50,378 bases of DNA from CAVPLM01 sp964497095. GTDB taxonomy: Bacteria; Actinomycetota; Thermoleophilia; RBG-16-64-13. The notes beneath the pieces were generated by a model. It was given only the letters and a program-made list of their open reading frames with translations, searched no databases and was not told the DNA's origin. Shown piece by piece: positions 7,958 through 16,580 of this stretch. The translations under genes were made by a program, and so were the position numbers. The stretch covers positions 1 to 50,378 of the forward strand of contig CAZCCL010000006.1 in the NCBI GenBank assembly GCA_964497095.1, read 5' to 3'. Numbering within the stretch: the stretch's first letter is position 1; every line of letters begins with the position of its first letter.

Positions 7958-10036
7958 GTGCCGGAAAGGGAGCGGAGTGCGGCTGAGCGGGTGGAGGAAC
8001 TGCGGGCGCTCGTCCGTCACCACGACCACCGTTACTACGTCCTCGACAGCCCCGAGATCTCCGACTCCGAGTACGACGCTCTCTACCGGGAGCTGGAGGA
8101 GGTAGAGGCGGCTCATCCCGAGCTGGTCGTCCCGGACTCTCCCACCCAGCGGGTCGGTGGCGAACCACTTGCCGCCTTCACCCAGGTCCGGCACGGCGAG
8201 CCCATGCTTTCTCTGGCCAACGCGAAGAACGAGGAGGAGCTGCGGGCCTGGCACGCGCGGGCCGTCAAGCTCGCTGCGGAGGCGGGCGGGGATCCTGCCG
8301 GACTTCGCTTCGTCCTCGAGCCCAAGATCGACGGGCTGGCCGTCTCGCTGCGGTACGAGTCGGGTCGTTTGGTGGTAGGGGCCACCCGTGGCAATGGGGA
8401 GGTGGGCGAGGATGTCACCAGCAACCTACGCACCATCCCCGCTGTACCCCTGGCCATGCTGCCCGCGGTCGCCCCGTACCCGGCTGCCGTGGAGGTCCGG
8501 GGCGAGGTGTACCTACCCCTGGAAGCGTTTGCCCACCTGAACGAGCAGCGGGTGGCGGCGGGGGAATCCACCTTCGCCAATCCCCGCAACGCGGCGGCGG
8601 GATCGCTGCGCCAACTCGACCCCCGGGTGACGGCTTCGCGTCCACTCTCGGCCTGGTTCTACGGCGTCGGATACCTCGAAGGGACGGAGTTCCCGGGCCA
8701 CCACGACGTCCTCATCTGGCTGCGCACGGCCGGGTTCCGGGTCAACCCCGACATCCGGGTGGCGGCGGATGTGGACGAGATCGTCTCCGCGTGCCGGGAG
8801 TGGGAGGAGCGCCGGAGCGACCTCGACTACGACATCGACGGCGTGGTGGTGAAGCTTGACGACCGTCGCCTGCAGACGCGCCTTGGAGCCGTTGGTCGCG
8901 ATCCGCGCTGGGCCGTGGCCTACAAGTTCGCGCCCACCACGGCCCAGACCCGGCTGGTCGCGATCCACATCAACGTAGGCCGGACCGGTGTGCTCAACCC
9001 CTGGGCGGAACTGGAGCCCGTCGAGGTAGGCGGGGTCACGGTGGAGAAGGCCACCCTGCACAACGAGGAAGATATCGGGCGCAAAGACCTCCGCGAAGGC
9101 GACATGGTCGTGGTCCAGCGGGCCGGGGACGTGATCCCCCAGGTGGTCGCCCCCCTGACCGATCTGCGCACCGGCGCCGAAAGACCGTTCCACATGCCCA
9201 GCGAGTGTCCCAAGTGCGGGACGCCGGTGGTGCGTACGCCTGGAGAAGTGGCGGTGCGCTGCCCCAATCCGGACTGTCCTGCCAGAAGGCTGGAGGCGAT
9301 CAAGCATTTCGTGAGCAAAGGGGCCATGGACATCGACGGGGTGGGCGACAAGCTGGTGGAGCGCCTGCTGGAGTTGGGGATGATCGCCGACGCCTCAGAT
9401 CTCTACCGCCTGGAGGCGTCCCGGCTGGCCGATCTGGAAAGGTTGGGGGAGAAATCTGCTGAAAACATCATCCATGCCATAGAGGTCTCCAAGACGCGCC
9501 CGCTGGCCCGCGTGCTCTTCGCTCTGGGGATCCCTCATGTGGGTGCGGAGAACGCAGACCTGCTGGTGCAGCGGTTTGGCAGCGTCACCGCGCTGCGGGA
9601 AGCTTCCGTCGAGAAGATCAGCGAGACGCCGGGGATTGGGCCCATCATTGCCGAGAGCGTGTGGCAGTACTTCCATGAGCCTCGCAACCTCGACCTGATC
9701 GCGCGGCTGGAGACCGCCGGCGTGACCATGACGGCGGGGCGGTCTGAGGCGGGGCGGTCTGAGGCGGGCCAGGCGTCCTTTGGTGGCGATGGCTTGTCCG
9801 CCGGGCCGCTGGCGGGCAAGACCCTGGTCCTCACCGGTGCCTTGCCCACCCTGACGAGGGGCCAGGCCACCGATCTCATCACGGCGGCCGGAGGCCGGGT
9901 TAGCGGCTCCGTGAGTTCGAAGACGGACTACGTGGTCGTCGGCGAGGATCCCGGCTCAAAAGCGGCGAAGGCCCGGGAACTGGGCGTGACCCAACTGGAC
10001 GAAGACGGGTTGAGGTTGCTTCTCGAGACTAGCTAG
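7958..10036 (+). CDS. ligA: NAD-dependent DNA ligase LigA
   Basis: Seals nicks in replication and repair using NAD. The 692-residue protein has the Ia domain (HHDHRYYVLDSPEISDSEYD), the nucleotidyltransferase with catalytic lysine K123 in EPKIDGLAVSLRYESG, the OB fold, a four-cysteine zinc finger (CPKCG and CPNPDC), helix-hairpin-helix repeats and a C-terminal BRCT domain starting near LAGKTLVLTGALPTLTR. The start is GTG 7958 with AGAGGGAG upstream. A short in-frame tandem repeat (GRSEAGRSEAG, about 9733-9768) sits in the linker before BRCT and is not typical of the family. Its stop overlaps the end of the convergent ATPase gene by 8 bases. Confidence 0.97.
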   Translation: MPERERSAAERVEELRALVRHHDHRYYVLDSPEISDSEYDALYRELEEVEAAHPELVVPDSPTQRVGGEPLAAFTQVRHGEPMLSLANAKNEEELRAWHARAVKLAAEAGGDPAGLRFVLEPKIDGLAVSLRYESGRLVVGATRGNGEVGEDVTSNLRTIPAVPLAMLPAVAPYPAAVEVRGEVYLPLEAFAHLNEQRVAAGESTFANPRNAAAGSLRQLDPRVTASRPLSAWFYGVGYLEGTEFPGHHDVLIWLRTAGFRVNPDIRVAADVDEIVSACREWEERRSDLDYDIDGVVVKLDDRRLQTRLGAVGRDPRWAVAYKFAPTTAQTRLVAIHINVGRTGVLNPWAELEPVEVGGVTVEKATLHNEEDIGRKDLREGDMVVVQRAGDVIPQVVAPLTDLRTGAERPFHMPSECPKCGTPVVRTPGEVAVRCPNPDCPARRLEAIKHFVSKGAMDIDGVGDKLVERLLELGMIADASDLYRLEASRLADLERLGEKSAENIIHAIEVSKTRPLARVLFALGIPHVGAENADLLVQRFGSVTALREASVEKISETPGIGPIIAESVWQYFHEPRNLDLIARLETAGVTMTAGRSEAGRSEAGQASFGGDGLSAGPLAGKTLVLTGALPTLTRGQATDLITAAGGRVSGSVSSKTDYVVVGEDPGSKAAKARELGVTQLDEDGLRLLLETS

Positions 10037-10859
10037 GCTGGAGAAAGGTGAGGACCAGCCTGTCCCCGTCGGTGGTCGCCTCCAGTACACGCTGGACTCG
10101 AGGTCGTCCGCCTTGGTCTCGCTCCATATGAATGATCAGCGGCCCGATCGTACGCAGATGTTCGGCCGTCTCCCTCTTCATGGCGAGCCAGTCGGCGAGC
10201 GTGGCCTCGGGGTCGGGGGTCGACACCGTGGCCAGCCCGGAGGGCCCTTGCGCCAAGGTCTCGAGAAATCCGGGGCCGTCGCGGCGGACCAAATCGCGGG
10301 CTATCACCCAGTTCGGTTTCATTTCGGCGGCTTTGCGGAACACCGTCGCCCGGGCCGGAGAGCCGTGCTTCGCTGTGAGCTGCACCGTGAAAGACCGGCC
10401 GCGCAAGGCGGGCAACTCCAACTGCCCGTCGTCGACCGCGACGATACGCTCGTCCCGCGGCAAGAACTCGATCAGGGCATTGAGCAGGGTGGCCTTCCCC
10501 ACGTCGGGGCTGCCGCTGACGATCATGCTCCGCTTGAGGCCTAGGCTGCCATTGAAATAGCGGGCGTACCAGGGACTCACCGTGTTGTTGTCCACCAGGC
10601 TGCGCAGGGGCACGTTCAGCACCCGGTGCTCCTGGTCCGCGGCGGCCGCCGCGTACATGACCGACGTGGCAGCCTCCAAAGAAGGGGACCGACTGAACTG
10701 GTAGGAGTCGTAGGCGCGGACCACAGCCTGCAAGATCTGAACGATGAGCATGAGCTGGGCTCTCTCCTGCTCAGGAGGATCGATCTCACCGATCAGGTCG
10801 TCCGCGAGCTTCCTGAGGCGACTCTCGTAAACTGTGAGTATCCGATCGAAAGTGGGCAA
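10029..10859 (-). CDS. CpaF/VirB11-like secretion ATPase homologue with degenerate P-loop
   Basis: The C-terminal half resembles the CpaF/VirB11/PilT ATPase fold: a P-loop-like segment GSPDVGKAT (about residues 116-124), then ERIVAVDDGQLELP in the place of the acidic Asp-box, and a long segment like the region where these ATPases contact substrate. The P-loop has Ala where Ser or Thr should follow the Lys, and the Asp-box is weakly matched, so activity is doubtful. I choose TTG 10859 (276 residues, GGGAG 7 bases upstream); an open frame continues to 11117 but the added part is not protein-like. No pilus or secretion genes adjoin. It overlaps the end of ligA convergently. Confidence 0.65.
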   Translation of the reverse strand: MPTFDRILTVYESRLRKLADDLIGEIDPPEQERAQLMLIVQILQAVVRAYDSYQFSRSPSLEAATSVMYAAAAADQEHRVLNVPLRSLVDNNTVSPWYARYFNGSLGLKRSMIVSGSPDVGKATLLNALIEFLPRDERIVAVDDGQLELPALRGRSFTVQLTAKHGSPARATVFRKAAEMKPNWVIARDLVRRDGPGFLETLAQGPSGLATVSTPDPEATLADWLAMKRETAEHLRTIGPLIIHMERDQGGRPRVQRVLEATTDGDRLVLTFLQPS

Positions 10860-11051
10860 CTCTGGTCTCCCGTCGTGTCGGATTGGTGTGATTCTACTCG
10901 GTCGTGTGGTTCGGCGCCACGACCTGGGCAACGACCCCACCGTCGGGTAGCCTTTGGTGCTGTGACCCGGCGGACGCAAGCGCGCAGAAGCGCGCGCCGT
11001 CGCGTCGCCGGATCCGTACAGTTCATGTTCGCGATCTGTAGGGGAGTCGAC

Positions 11052-11225
11052 ATGGACTTGGAGAAGGTCGAAGAAGCCGTCGAGAAGGCGGCGACGAACG
11101 GAGTGCTCACTTGTCACGATGCCCGGGCCTTGGCGGAGGAGCTGGGGGTGGACTACTCGCAGGTGGGGCAGGCCTGCGACGAGGTGAGTATCGAAGTCCG
11201 AGCCTGCGAACGGCGCTGGTTCTGA
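11052..11225 (+). CDS. Small conserved-looking protein, 57 residues
   Basis: A 57-residue frame starting at ATG 11052 with GGGGAG 6 bases upstream. It is helical and acidic at the start (MDLEKVEEAVEKAATNGVL), then has a helix-turn-helix-like pattern (CHDARALAEELGVDYSQVGQACDE) and ends EVRACERRWF. From memory it resembles short proteins of anaerobes that end in a Cys-rich tail and lie near molybdenum-cofactor or formate dehydrogenase genes; this recollection is weak. It lies 258 bases upstream of the mobA-mobB fusion on the same strand. Three cysteines (positions 21, 42, 52) could bind a metal, but that is conjecture. Confidence 0.6.
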   Translation: MDLEKVEEAVEKAATNGVLTCHDARALAEELGVDYSQVGQACDEVSIEVRACERRWF

Positions 11226-11483
11226 GCCCCCGAGGAGTCATTGGTGGGCCGGTTGCAAGACTGGACCACGAGCCGCACGCGACACCTCTCGTTGGAGGCG
11301 AAGGTGAGGTAATCTCTCTCATCACGTGGGCGTCGGCAGAAGAGTCGTGGACCGTAGCGGGAACACGAGTCACGGCCGGCGTCGAATCCAGTGCTTTGCG
11401 CGTGCTCGCCGGCTGAGGCGAGGGTGAAGACGGTCGGCTGTGGCACTTTTGACCACCGACGGAGACGACATGGGTGGCAGGAT
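11226..11483. other. 258-base spacer upstream of mobAB, no feature recognised
   Basis: This spacer lies directly before a molybdenum-cofactor gene set, so a Moco-responsive RNA would be a reasonable expectation. I compared it by eye with the features I remember of the Moco RNA motif and found no convincing match. Short complementary segments exist (for example ACCTC at 11281 with GAGGT near 11307) but no long stem. No tRNA or open frame of note is seen. Confidence 0.4.
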
Positions 11484-12701
11484 ATGAACGGCACCAGCAA
11501 CGAAGGCCTCGAGCGCGGCGAAGGATCGCGGGAGACTCTGTTTTGGCGCCCATACCGCTCGGATGTGACCCTGGCTCTGCTGGCCGGGGGCTTGTCCACG
11601 CGGATGGGAGAGGACAAGGCCTTCGCTCCGTTCCAAGGAGGCACCTTGCTTGAGTGGATGCGTGACCTTGCGGCTCCACTCTTCCCCGGTGTGTTTGTGG
11701 TCACGCGGGAACCCTCGCGCTTCCACGATCTGGGCATCCCGGTGGTGAACGACGCCCTGCCGGAGGTCGGCTCGGCCGTGGGCGTATACACCGCGGTCTT
11801 GGCGTCGCCGACCGAGCGCGTGATCTGCCTTGCCTGCGACATGCCCTTCGTCACTCCCCGGCTGCTCTGGGCGCTTGTGGGCGGGTCGACCGACTTCGAC
11901 GTCTTTGTCCCTCGCCACGGCGACTATCTGCAACCCCTCTGCGCCGTCTACAGCAAGCGCACCCTGGACGCCTACCGCGCATTCATCGTCTCCGGGGGCA
12001 GGCGCATATTCGACATCTATCCTGATCTGAACACCGGCTACCTGGAGATGGACGACGGCCGCTTCGGCGACCCCGGCAAGCTCTTCATGAACATGAACAC
12101 CCCCGCCGATCTGGAGGCGGCCCGGCGGGACCTCGAGCACGGCGGGGAAGGCGGCTGGCGCGCGGCGCTCCAGCCCCGCATCCAGGCCTTCATGGACACC
12201 TGCCCTCTGCCCATCGTGTCCTTCATCGGGAAGAAGAAGTCCGGCAAGACCACCGTCGTTCTGGGAGTCATCCGGGAACTGCGCAGTCGCGGCTATCGGG
12301 TGGCTGCCCTCAAGCACGACACCCATGGCTTTGAGGTGGACATTCCCGGCACCGATTCCTATCGTTTCCGGGAAATGGGCGCCGAAGTGGTGGGCATCTC
12401 CTCTCCCGACAAGTACGTGTGGGTGAGCAGTTGTCAGGAGGAACCTTCCCTTGGGGAGTTGGCCCGCCAGATCCGGGGACCGGTCGATTTGATCATCACC
12501 GAAGGGTTCAAGCGGCAGGACGCTCCCAAAATCGAGGTATCCCGGCAAGCGAGGAGCACCGAGCTGGTCAGCACCCCTGACGAACTGATAGGCATCACCA
12601 GCGACCGGCGATTCCCGGACTACCTGGTCCCGCAGTTCGCACTGGAGGACTTCTGTGGATTGGCTGACCTGATCGAAAAGCGTATACTTGGCAAAGTATA
12701 A
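11484..12701 (+). CDS. mobAB: MobA-MobB fusion: molybdenum cofactor guanylyltransferase / GTP-binding MobB
   Basis: The N-terminal domain (about residues 25-215) is MobA, which joins GMP to molybdopterin: LLAGGLSTRMGEDKAF is its nucleotide-binding loop, with VVNDALPEVGSAVGVYTAV and CDMPFVTP typical. The C-terminal domain (about 235-405) is MobB, a P-loop GTPase adaptor with Walker A GKKKSGKTT and ITEGFKRQDAPKIEV. Natural MobA-MobB fusions are known in other bacteria. ATG 11484 gives 405 residues with AGGA and GGTGG upstream. Adjacent moaA and moaC confirm the pathway. A 7-bp palindrome (12683-12700) at its 3' end overlaps a possible moaA promoter. Confidence 0.93.
   Translation: MNGTSNEGLERGEGSRETLFWRPYRSDVTLALLAGGLSTRMGEDKAFAPFQGGTLLEWMRDLAAPLFPGVFVVTREPSRFHDLGIPVVNDALPEVGSAVGVYTAVLASPTERVICLACDMPFVTPRLLWALVGGSTDFDVFVPRHGDYLQPLCAVYSKRTLDAYRAFIVSGGRRIFDIYPDLNTGYLEMDDGRFGDPGKLFMNMNTPADLEAARRDLEHGGEGGWRAALQPRIQAFMDTCPLPIVSFIGKKKSGKTTVVLGVIRELRSRGYRVAALKHDTHGFEVDIPGTDSYRFREMGAEVVGISSPDKYVWVSSCQEEPSLGELARQIRGPVDLIITEGFKRQDAPKIEVSRQARSTELVSTPDELIGITSDRRFPDYLVPQFALEDFCGLADLIEKRILGKV
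12660..12688 (+). promoter_or_regulatory. Possible moaA promoter inside the end of mobAB
   Basis: TTGGCT (12660-12665) and TATACT (12683-12688) are separated by 17 bases. The -10 box is one arm of a perfect TATACTT-GGCA-AAGTATA hairpin. The GTG of moaA is 46 bases downstream. This could give moaA-moaC-mogA a promoter independent of mobAB. The hexamer matches are 4/6 and 5/6, so moderate only. Confidence 0.4.
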
Positions 12702-12734
12702 CGCTCGAGGTCTCTTAGCGAAGGGTGCCGTCAA

Positions 12735-13715
12735 GTGAATCCGCCTATGGGTCAAGTCGTGGACTATCTCCGCCTCTCCGTCACAGACCGGTGCAACTAC
12801 CGCTGTGTCTACTGCATGCCGCCGGAAGGGGTGCCTTTCAAGTCGCACGAGGAGCTGCTCTCCTATGAGGACATGGTGTTCTTCGTCCGAGCGGCTGTGC
12901 AGATGGGCATCTCGAAAGTCAGGGTCACCGGGGGCGAGCCCTTGGTGCGGCGCGGTCTGCCTGACCTTATCGGGATGCTCCACGACATGCCTCAGATCCA
13001 CGACGTCTCCCTCACCACGAACGGGGTGTTGCTGCCTCGGTTTGTCAGGGATCTGAAACAGCAGGGGCTCGACCGGGTGAACATCAGCCTCGACTCGCTC
13101 GATTCTGGGCGCTATCGAGCCCTGACCCGAGGAGGCTCGTTGGAAGCGGCCCTTTCCGGGATCGAGGCCGCCCTTCAGTTCGACCTGAGCCCGGTGAAGT
13201 TGAACGCGGTCATGATGCCCGAGCTGCTTGCCGAGCTTCCGGACTTCGTCTCTCTGACCAAGGACCGGCCGCTGCATGTGCGCTTCATCGAGTGGATGCC
13301 GGTGGGCGGCTGCGGTCCGCGATCGACCAGCGAATCGCTCTCCAAAGACCAGGTGATGGCCGCTCTCAGGGAGCTGGGGGCAGACGGATCGGGCCCGTTG
13401 GAGCCCGTTCCTTCGCCCGGCGGTTGGGGTCCGGCCCACTACTTCCGGTTTCCCGGACACCAGGGCACCCTCGGCTTCATCGGCTCGGTGTCCGACCACT
13501 TCTGCGGGGAGTGCAATCGCCTCCGTCTCACTGCGGACGGGCGGCTGAAGAACTGCCTGTTCTCGTGCGACGAGATCGAGGTCAAGTCCGCGCTGCAGAG
13601 TAGGGATGAAGCCGCCGTGCTTGCCGCCATCGAGGAATCGCTGGAGCGCAAGACCTTCGACAGGAATATGCTACCGGGTCACACAGCCCGGGGGATGTCG
13701 CAGGTGGGAGGCTGA
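12735..13715 (+). CDS. moaA: GTP 3',8-cyclase MoaA (radical SAM)
   Basis: First step of molybdopterin synthesis: radical SAM conversion of GTP to 3',8-cyclo-GTP. The N-terminal cluster cysteines are C20, C24, C27 (CNYRCVYC); the C-terminal cluster cysteines are C257, C260 and C274 (CGECNRLRLTADGRLKNC). The protein ends in Gly-Gly, needed for activity in characterised MoaA. The radical SAM motif GGEPLVRRGL is also present. Length 326 is normal. GTG 12735 is the start; ATG 12747 is an alternative four codons in. The stop is one base before the moaC start codon. Confidence 0.96.
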   Translation: MNPPMGQVVDYLRLSVTDRCNYRCVYCMPPEGVPFKSHEELLSYEDMVFFVRAAVQMGISKVRVTGGEPLVRRGLPDLIGMLHDMPQIHDVSLTTNGVLLPRFVRDLKQQGLDRVNISLDSLDSGRYRALTRGGSLEAALSGIEAALQFDLSPVKLNAVMMPELLAELPDFVSLTKDRPLHVRFIEWMPVGGCGPRSTSESLSKDQVMAALRELGADGSGPLEPVPSPGGWGPAHYFRFPGHQGTLGFIGSVSDHFCGECNRLRLTADGRLKNCLFSCDEIEVKSALQSRDEAAVLAAIEESLERKTFDRNMLPGHTARGMSQVGG

Positions 13716-13716
13716 G

Positions 13717-14763
13717 GTGGGTGAGCCTCGTCTGACCCACGTCGACGGCAGCGGTGATGCGCGGATGGTCGACGTGGGCGGCAAGGAGCCCACCCGGCGC
13801 GTCGCTCGGGCGGGCGCGCGTGTCTGGATGGCGCCCGAGACCATGCGATTGCTCCAGGAGCAGGCCCTGCCGAAGGGGGACGTCCTCACCGTGGCAAAGG
13901 TGGCCGGCATCATGGCGGCGAAGCGTACCTCGGAACTCGTGCCCCTCTGCCATCCGCTCGCTCTGAATCAGGTCGACCTCGCGTTCACGGTGGTCGAGCC
14001 TGAAGCCAGGGTCGACATCGAGTGCACGACCCGCACGGAAGACCGGACCGGGGTGGAGATGGAGGCTCTCACCGGTGCGGCCGTGGCCGCCATCACCATC
14101 TACGACATGTGCAAGGCGGTCGACCGGGGCATGGTGATAGGCGACATCCGCCTGTTGGAGAAGACAGGCGGCAAGGAGGACTACGTCCGGCCTGAAGACA
14201 CCGCTGCGGCCGGTTCTTCGCCGGCCGCCGGTCCGACCGCCGCCGGCTCCGCGTCGGAGGTCGCGACCGTCGTCGGGACGGTCGTCGCGGTGAACACAAG
14301 CGACGCCAAAGGAGAGCGCAAGAGGCCGGTACCGGAGGTCTTCCTGCGTCCGGAGCACGGCATCGAGGGCGACGCGCATGCCGGGTCTTGGCATCGGCAG
14401 GTGAGCCTCTTGGCCCAGGAGTCCATCGACAAGATGACTGCCCAAGGTCTGGAGGTTGGCCCGGGCGATTTTGCCGAAAACATCACGGTGTCAGGGTTGG
14501 AAGTGGCGGCACTCCCCCTTGGGACCACTCTCGAATTGGGTGAGGCGCTCGTCGAGGTGACCCAGATCGGCAAAGAGTGTCACACCCGCTGCGCCATCTA
14601 CCAACAAGCCGGAGACTGCGTCATGCCCCGAGAGGGTATCTTCGTGCGCGTGCTCAGAGGCGGCCGCGTCGCGCCGGGCGACACCGTCCGGGTGCGCGCC
14701 TGGGGACGAGGCGTCCAGGGTACCGGCGATCAGAAATCCGTCGGCGAACGAGCGGGATCGTGA
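13717..14763 (+). CDS. moaC: MoaC-MOSC fusion: cyclic pyranopterin monophosphate synthase with C-terminal MOSC domain
   Basis: Residues 1-155 are MoaC, which converts cyclo-GTP to cyclic pyranopterin monophosphate; THVDGSGDARMVDVGGK, the LVPLCHPLAL loop and the EALTGAAVAAITIYDMCKAVDRGM block are diagnostic. After a Gly/Ala/Ser/Thr linker (about 160-185) comes a MOSC domain (about 186-340) with FLRPEHGIEGDAHAG, and a cysteine in the segment GKECHTRCAIYQQAGDCVMPREGIF split over two turns. MOSC domains handle sulfur in molybdenum cofactor transfer. GTG 13717 follows GGGAGG by 6 bases. The fusion suggests coupling of pterin synthesis with cofactor sulfuration or delivery. Confidence 0.92.
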   Translation: MGEPRLTHVDGSGDARMVDVGGKEPTRRVARAGARVWMAPETMRLLQEQALPKGDVLTVAKVAGIMAAKRTSELVPLCHPLALNQVDLAFTVVEPEARVDIECTTRTEDRTGVEMEALTGAAVAAITIYDMCKAVDRGMVIGDIRLLEKTGGKEDYVRPEDTAAAGSSPAAGPTAAGSASEVATVVGTVVAVNTSDAKGERKRPVPEVFLRPEHGIEGDAHAGSWHRQVSLLAQESIDKMTAQGLEVGPGDFAENITVSGLEVAALPLGTTLELGEALVEVTQIGKECHTRCAIYQQAGDCVMPREGIFVRVLRGGRVAPGDTVRVRAWGRGVQGTGDQKSVGERAGS

Positions 14764-15422
14764 CCGGCGTGAGCGCGTCCGGGGGCGACCCGTCCGGGGG
14801 CGACCCGTCCGGCCGGTTTCCGCTACGGGCCGCTGTGGTGACCTTGAGCGACAAGGCCAGCGCCGGTCTTCGAACCGACGCCTCTGGGCCCCTGCTGCGG
14901 GAGCTGCTCGAAGGACTAGGGGCAGTCGTGGCCGGTCCGCACGTGGTACCCGATGATCAGACACAGATCGAGCAGACCCTGGCCGCGCTGGCAGATTCCG
15001 GCGACCTGGATCTGATCCTCACCACGGGCGGGACCGGGCTCGCGCCGCGCGACCGCACGCCGGAGGCAACCTGGGCGGTGGCTGATCGCCTCGCCCCGGG
15101 ATTCGCCGAGGCCATGCGTGCCGCCTCTCTCTCGGTCACTCCGCACGCCATGCTGAGCCGGGCGACCGCGGTAGTGCGCGGGAAGACGCTCATCATCAAC
15201 ATGCCCGGTAGTCCCAAGGCGTGCCGGGAGCATTTTGCCGTCATCGCGCCTGTCTTGGACCACGCGATAGAGACTCTGAGGGGGGAAGCGTTCGAGTGTG
15301 CCTCACCGCAGAGTGGCGGCGCTGCACCGCAGAGTGGCGGCGCTTCACCAGAGAGAGGGGGCGCTTCATCGCAGGCTGGGGGTGCTGCTCCAGAGGGCGC
15401 CGGGGTGGAGGGTCCGGCCTAG
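14760..15422 (+). CDS. mogA: Molybdopterin adenylyltransferase, MogA/MoaB family
   Basis: Adenylates molybdopterin before molybdate insertion. The core (about residues 22-185) shows VVTLSDKASAG, LTTGGTGLAPRDRTPEA (the phosphate-binding TTGGTG loop) and INMPGSPKACREHF. GTG 14760 overlaps the previous stop (GTGA). Both ends are unusual: a tandem repeat SGGDPSGGDPSG near the start (15-base DNA unit, about 14777-14813) and a C-terminal tail of about 40 residues made of degenerate SGGA/PQ repeats (about 15299-15420). Length is 220 residues against about 165 for the family, all from these tails. Confidence 0.92.
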   Translation: MTGVSASGGDPSGGDPSGRFPLRAAVVTLSDKASAGLRTDASGPLLRELLEGLGAVVAGPHVVPDDQTQIEQTLAALADSGDLDLILTTGGTGLAPRDRTPEATWAVADRLAPGFAEAMRAASLSVTPHAMLSRATAVVRGKTLIINMPGSPKACREHFAVIAPVLDHAIETLRGEAFECASPQSGGAAPQSGGASPERGGASSQAGGAAPEGAGVEGPA

Positions 15423-15426
15423 GGTC

Positions 15427-16422
15427 CTACTGGGTCGCCTGCTCCGCTTTGTGCTGCTTCGCCCTGTAGAGGCTGGCGTCGGCTTCCTGCAGCAAGACCT
15501 CGGATTCCACCCCGTCTTCGGGACAGGCGGACACACCGAAGCTGACCTGAAGGCTGGTGAACGAGCGGCCCAGCTTGAACCGGGTCTTGGACACAGATTC
15601 GGAGATCCTCCGGCCCACCATCTGGATGGCGTTCTTCTCGGCCTCCGGCATCAGGACCAAGAACTCGTCTCCTCCGAACCGGCAGGGGATATCGACATCC
15701 CGCACGTTCATCTGCATCAACGTGCCTAGGTGCTTGAGGGCCGAATCGCCGGCCGCGTGCCCGAAGGTGTCGTTGACCCACTTGAGATTGTCGAAATCGA
15801 GCATCAGAAGGGCGAAAGGATGGCGATAGCGCTTGTAGAGCTCCACATGCCGTTCCAGCTCCTGCTCGAGGTAACGGCGGTTGTGCAGCCCGGTCAGCGG
15901 ATCGGTGTGGGCCAGGCGATCGAGCTCGGTGCTCGACTGCTCATGGTAGGCTTCGGCGGCCGAAGCGAAGATCTGATGCAGCCCCCGGCGCAGGATGCGT
16001 ACTAAGTCCAGCACCTCCTGGTCCTGGTGGCGCATGTTGTCCCCGAGACGGGACCAGATCGCTTCCTCGAGGGTATCGAGACTGTACGCCAATGAGCTGA
16101 TCGTGCCGCTCTCCCCTCTCTGCAGGAGACCCAGACTCGCGGCCTGGCCGTAGTAGAGACCGCCGGCCTCGAACTGGGAGAGCGTAGACTCGTCACCCAG
16201 GCAGTTGGCAAGCCCCTCGATGAGCTCCACCGAGGTGCGGATGCTGTCCTGGGTGGGGAAGCGCTCCAAGGCGTCGAGGTCGTCGATCCGACTGATGAGA
16301 CGGCTGAGCCAGCTCTTGGTGATATCCAGCTTGTGTTGGTCGAGGATGCGCCTGGCCTTCTCTAGGACGGCGCCGGGCTCGCTCACCGCATTGGGTCCCC
16401 CAGGGTCACCTACCCTTTGCAC
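15427..16422 (-). CDS. Diguanylate cyclase with N-terminal helical sensor-like region
   Basis: The C-terminal half is a GGDEF domain (about residues 168-325) with the active-site motif RFGGDEF near 247 and the DPLTGLHNRRYLEQEL start, so it should make cyclic di-GMP from GTP. The N-terminal 165 residues are helical, without a recognised motif; they may be an RsbRD-type or globin-like sensor, which I cannot confirm. No RxxD inhibitory site is obvious. The start is GTG 16422, with GAGG about 8 bases upstream. It is convergent with mogA and divergent from the glycosyltransferase. Confidence 0.9.
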   Translation of the reverse strand: MQRVGDPGGPNAVSEPGAVLEKARRILDQHKLDITKSWLSRLISRIDDLDALERFPTQDSIRTSVELIEGLANCLGDESTLSQFEAGGLYYGQAASLGLLQRGESGTISSLAYSLDTLEEAIWSRLGDNMRHQDQEVLDLVRILRRGLHQIFASAAEAYHEQSSTELDRLAHTDPLTGLHNRRYLEQELERHVELYKRYRHPFALLMLDFDNLKWVNDTFGHAAGDSALKHLGTLMQMNVRDVDIPCRFGGDEFLVLMPEAEKNAIQMVGRRISESVSKTRFKLGRSFTSLQVSFGVSACPEDGVESEVLLQEADASLYRAKQHKAEQATQ

Positions 16423-16580
16423 GGGCTAACCTCTTCGCTCAGGATATAAATATGCACTCATTTTATAATCTCTTTGCCCAAAGGCGCAAGCCCCTGACCC
16501 ATGTCCTCTGTTAGTATCTCGGATGAAACTGGGTATATGTTTAGGGCACAGGTGATCGGTGCGAGTGCGCTGGAGGCCGC
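16423..16580. promoter_or_regulatory. AT-rich divergent promoter region
   Basis: This 158-base region between the divergent cyclase and glycosyltransferase genes is much richer in A+T than its surroundings. The forward strand holds TATAAT at 16464-16469, and the reverse strand holds TATAAA over 16462-16467 with a weak TTGCGC 16 bases upstream. Promoters in both directions are likely but the -35 boxes are poor, so exact starts cannot be given. Confidence 0.4.

Noticed and set aside
10626..11051. Long forward frame upstream of the 57-residue gene
   Set aside because: It is mostly antisense to the CpaF-like ATPase and intergenic DNA; only the last 57 codons have a ribosome site and protein-like composition.
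10860..11117. N-terminal 86-residue extension of the CpaF-like protein
   Set aside because: Composition (RRTTRPSRITPIRHDGR) is not protein-like and a good ribosome site precedes TTG 10859.
11226..11483. Moco riboswitch upstream of mobAB
   Set aside because: I could not match the conserved purine-rich core or stems that I remember of the Moco motif; left as unexplained spacer.
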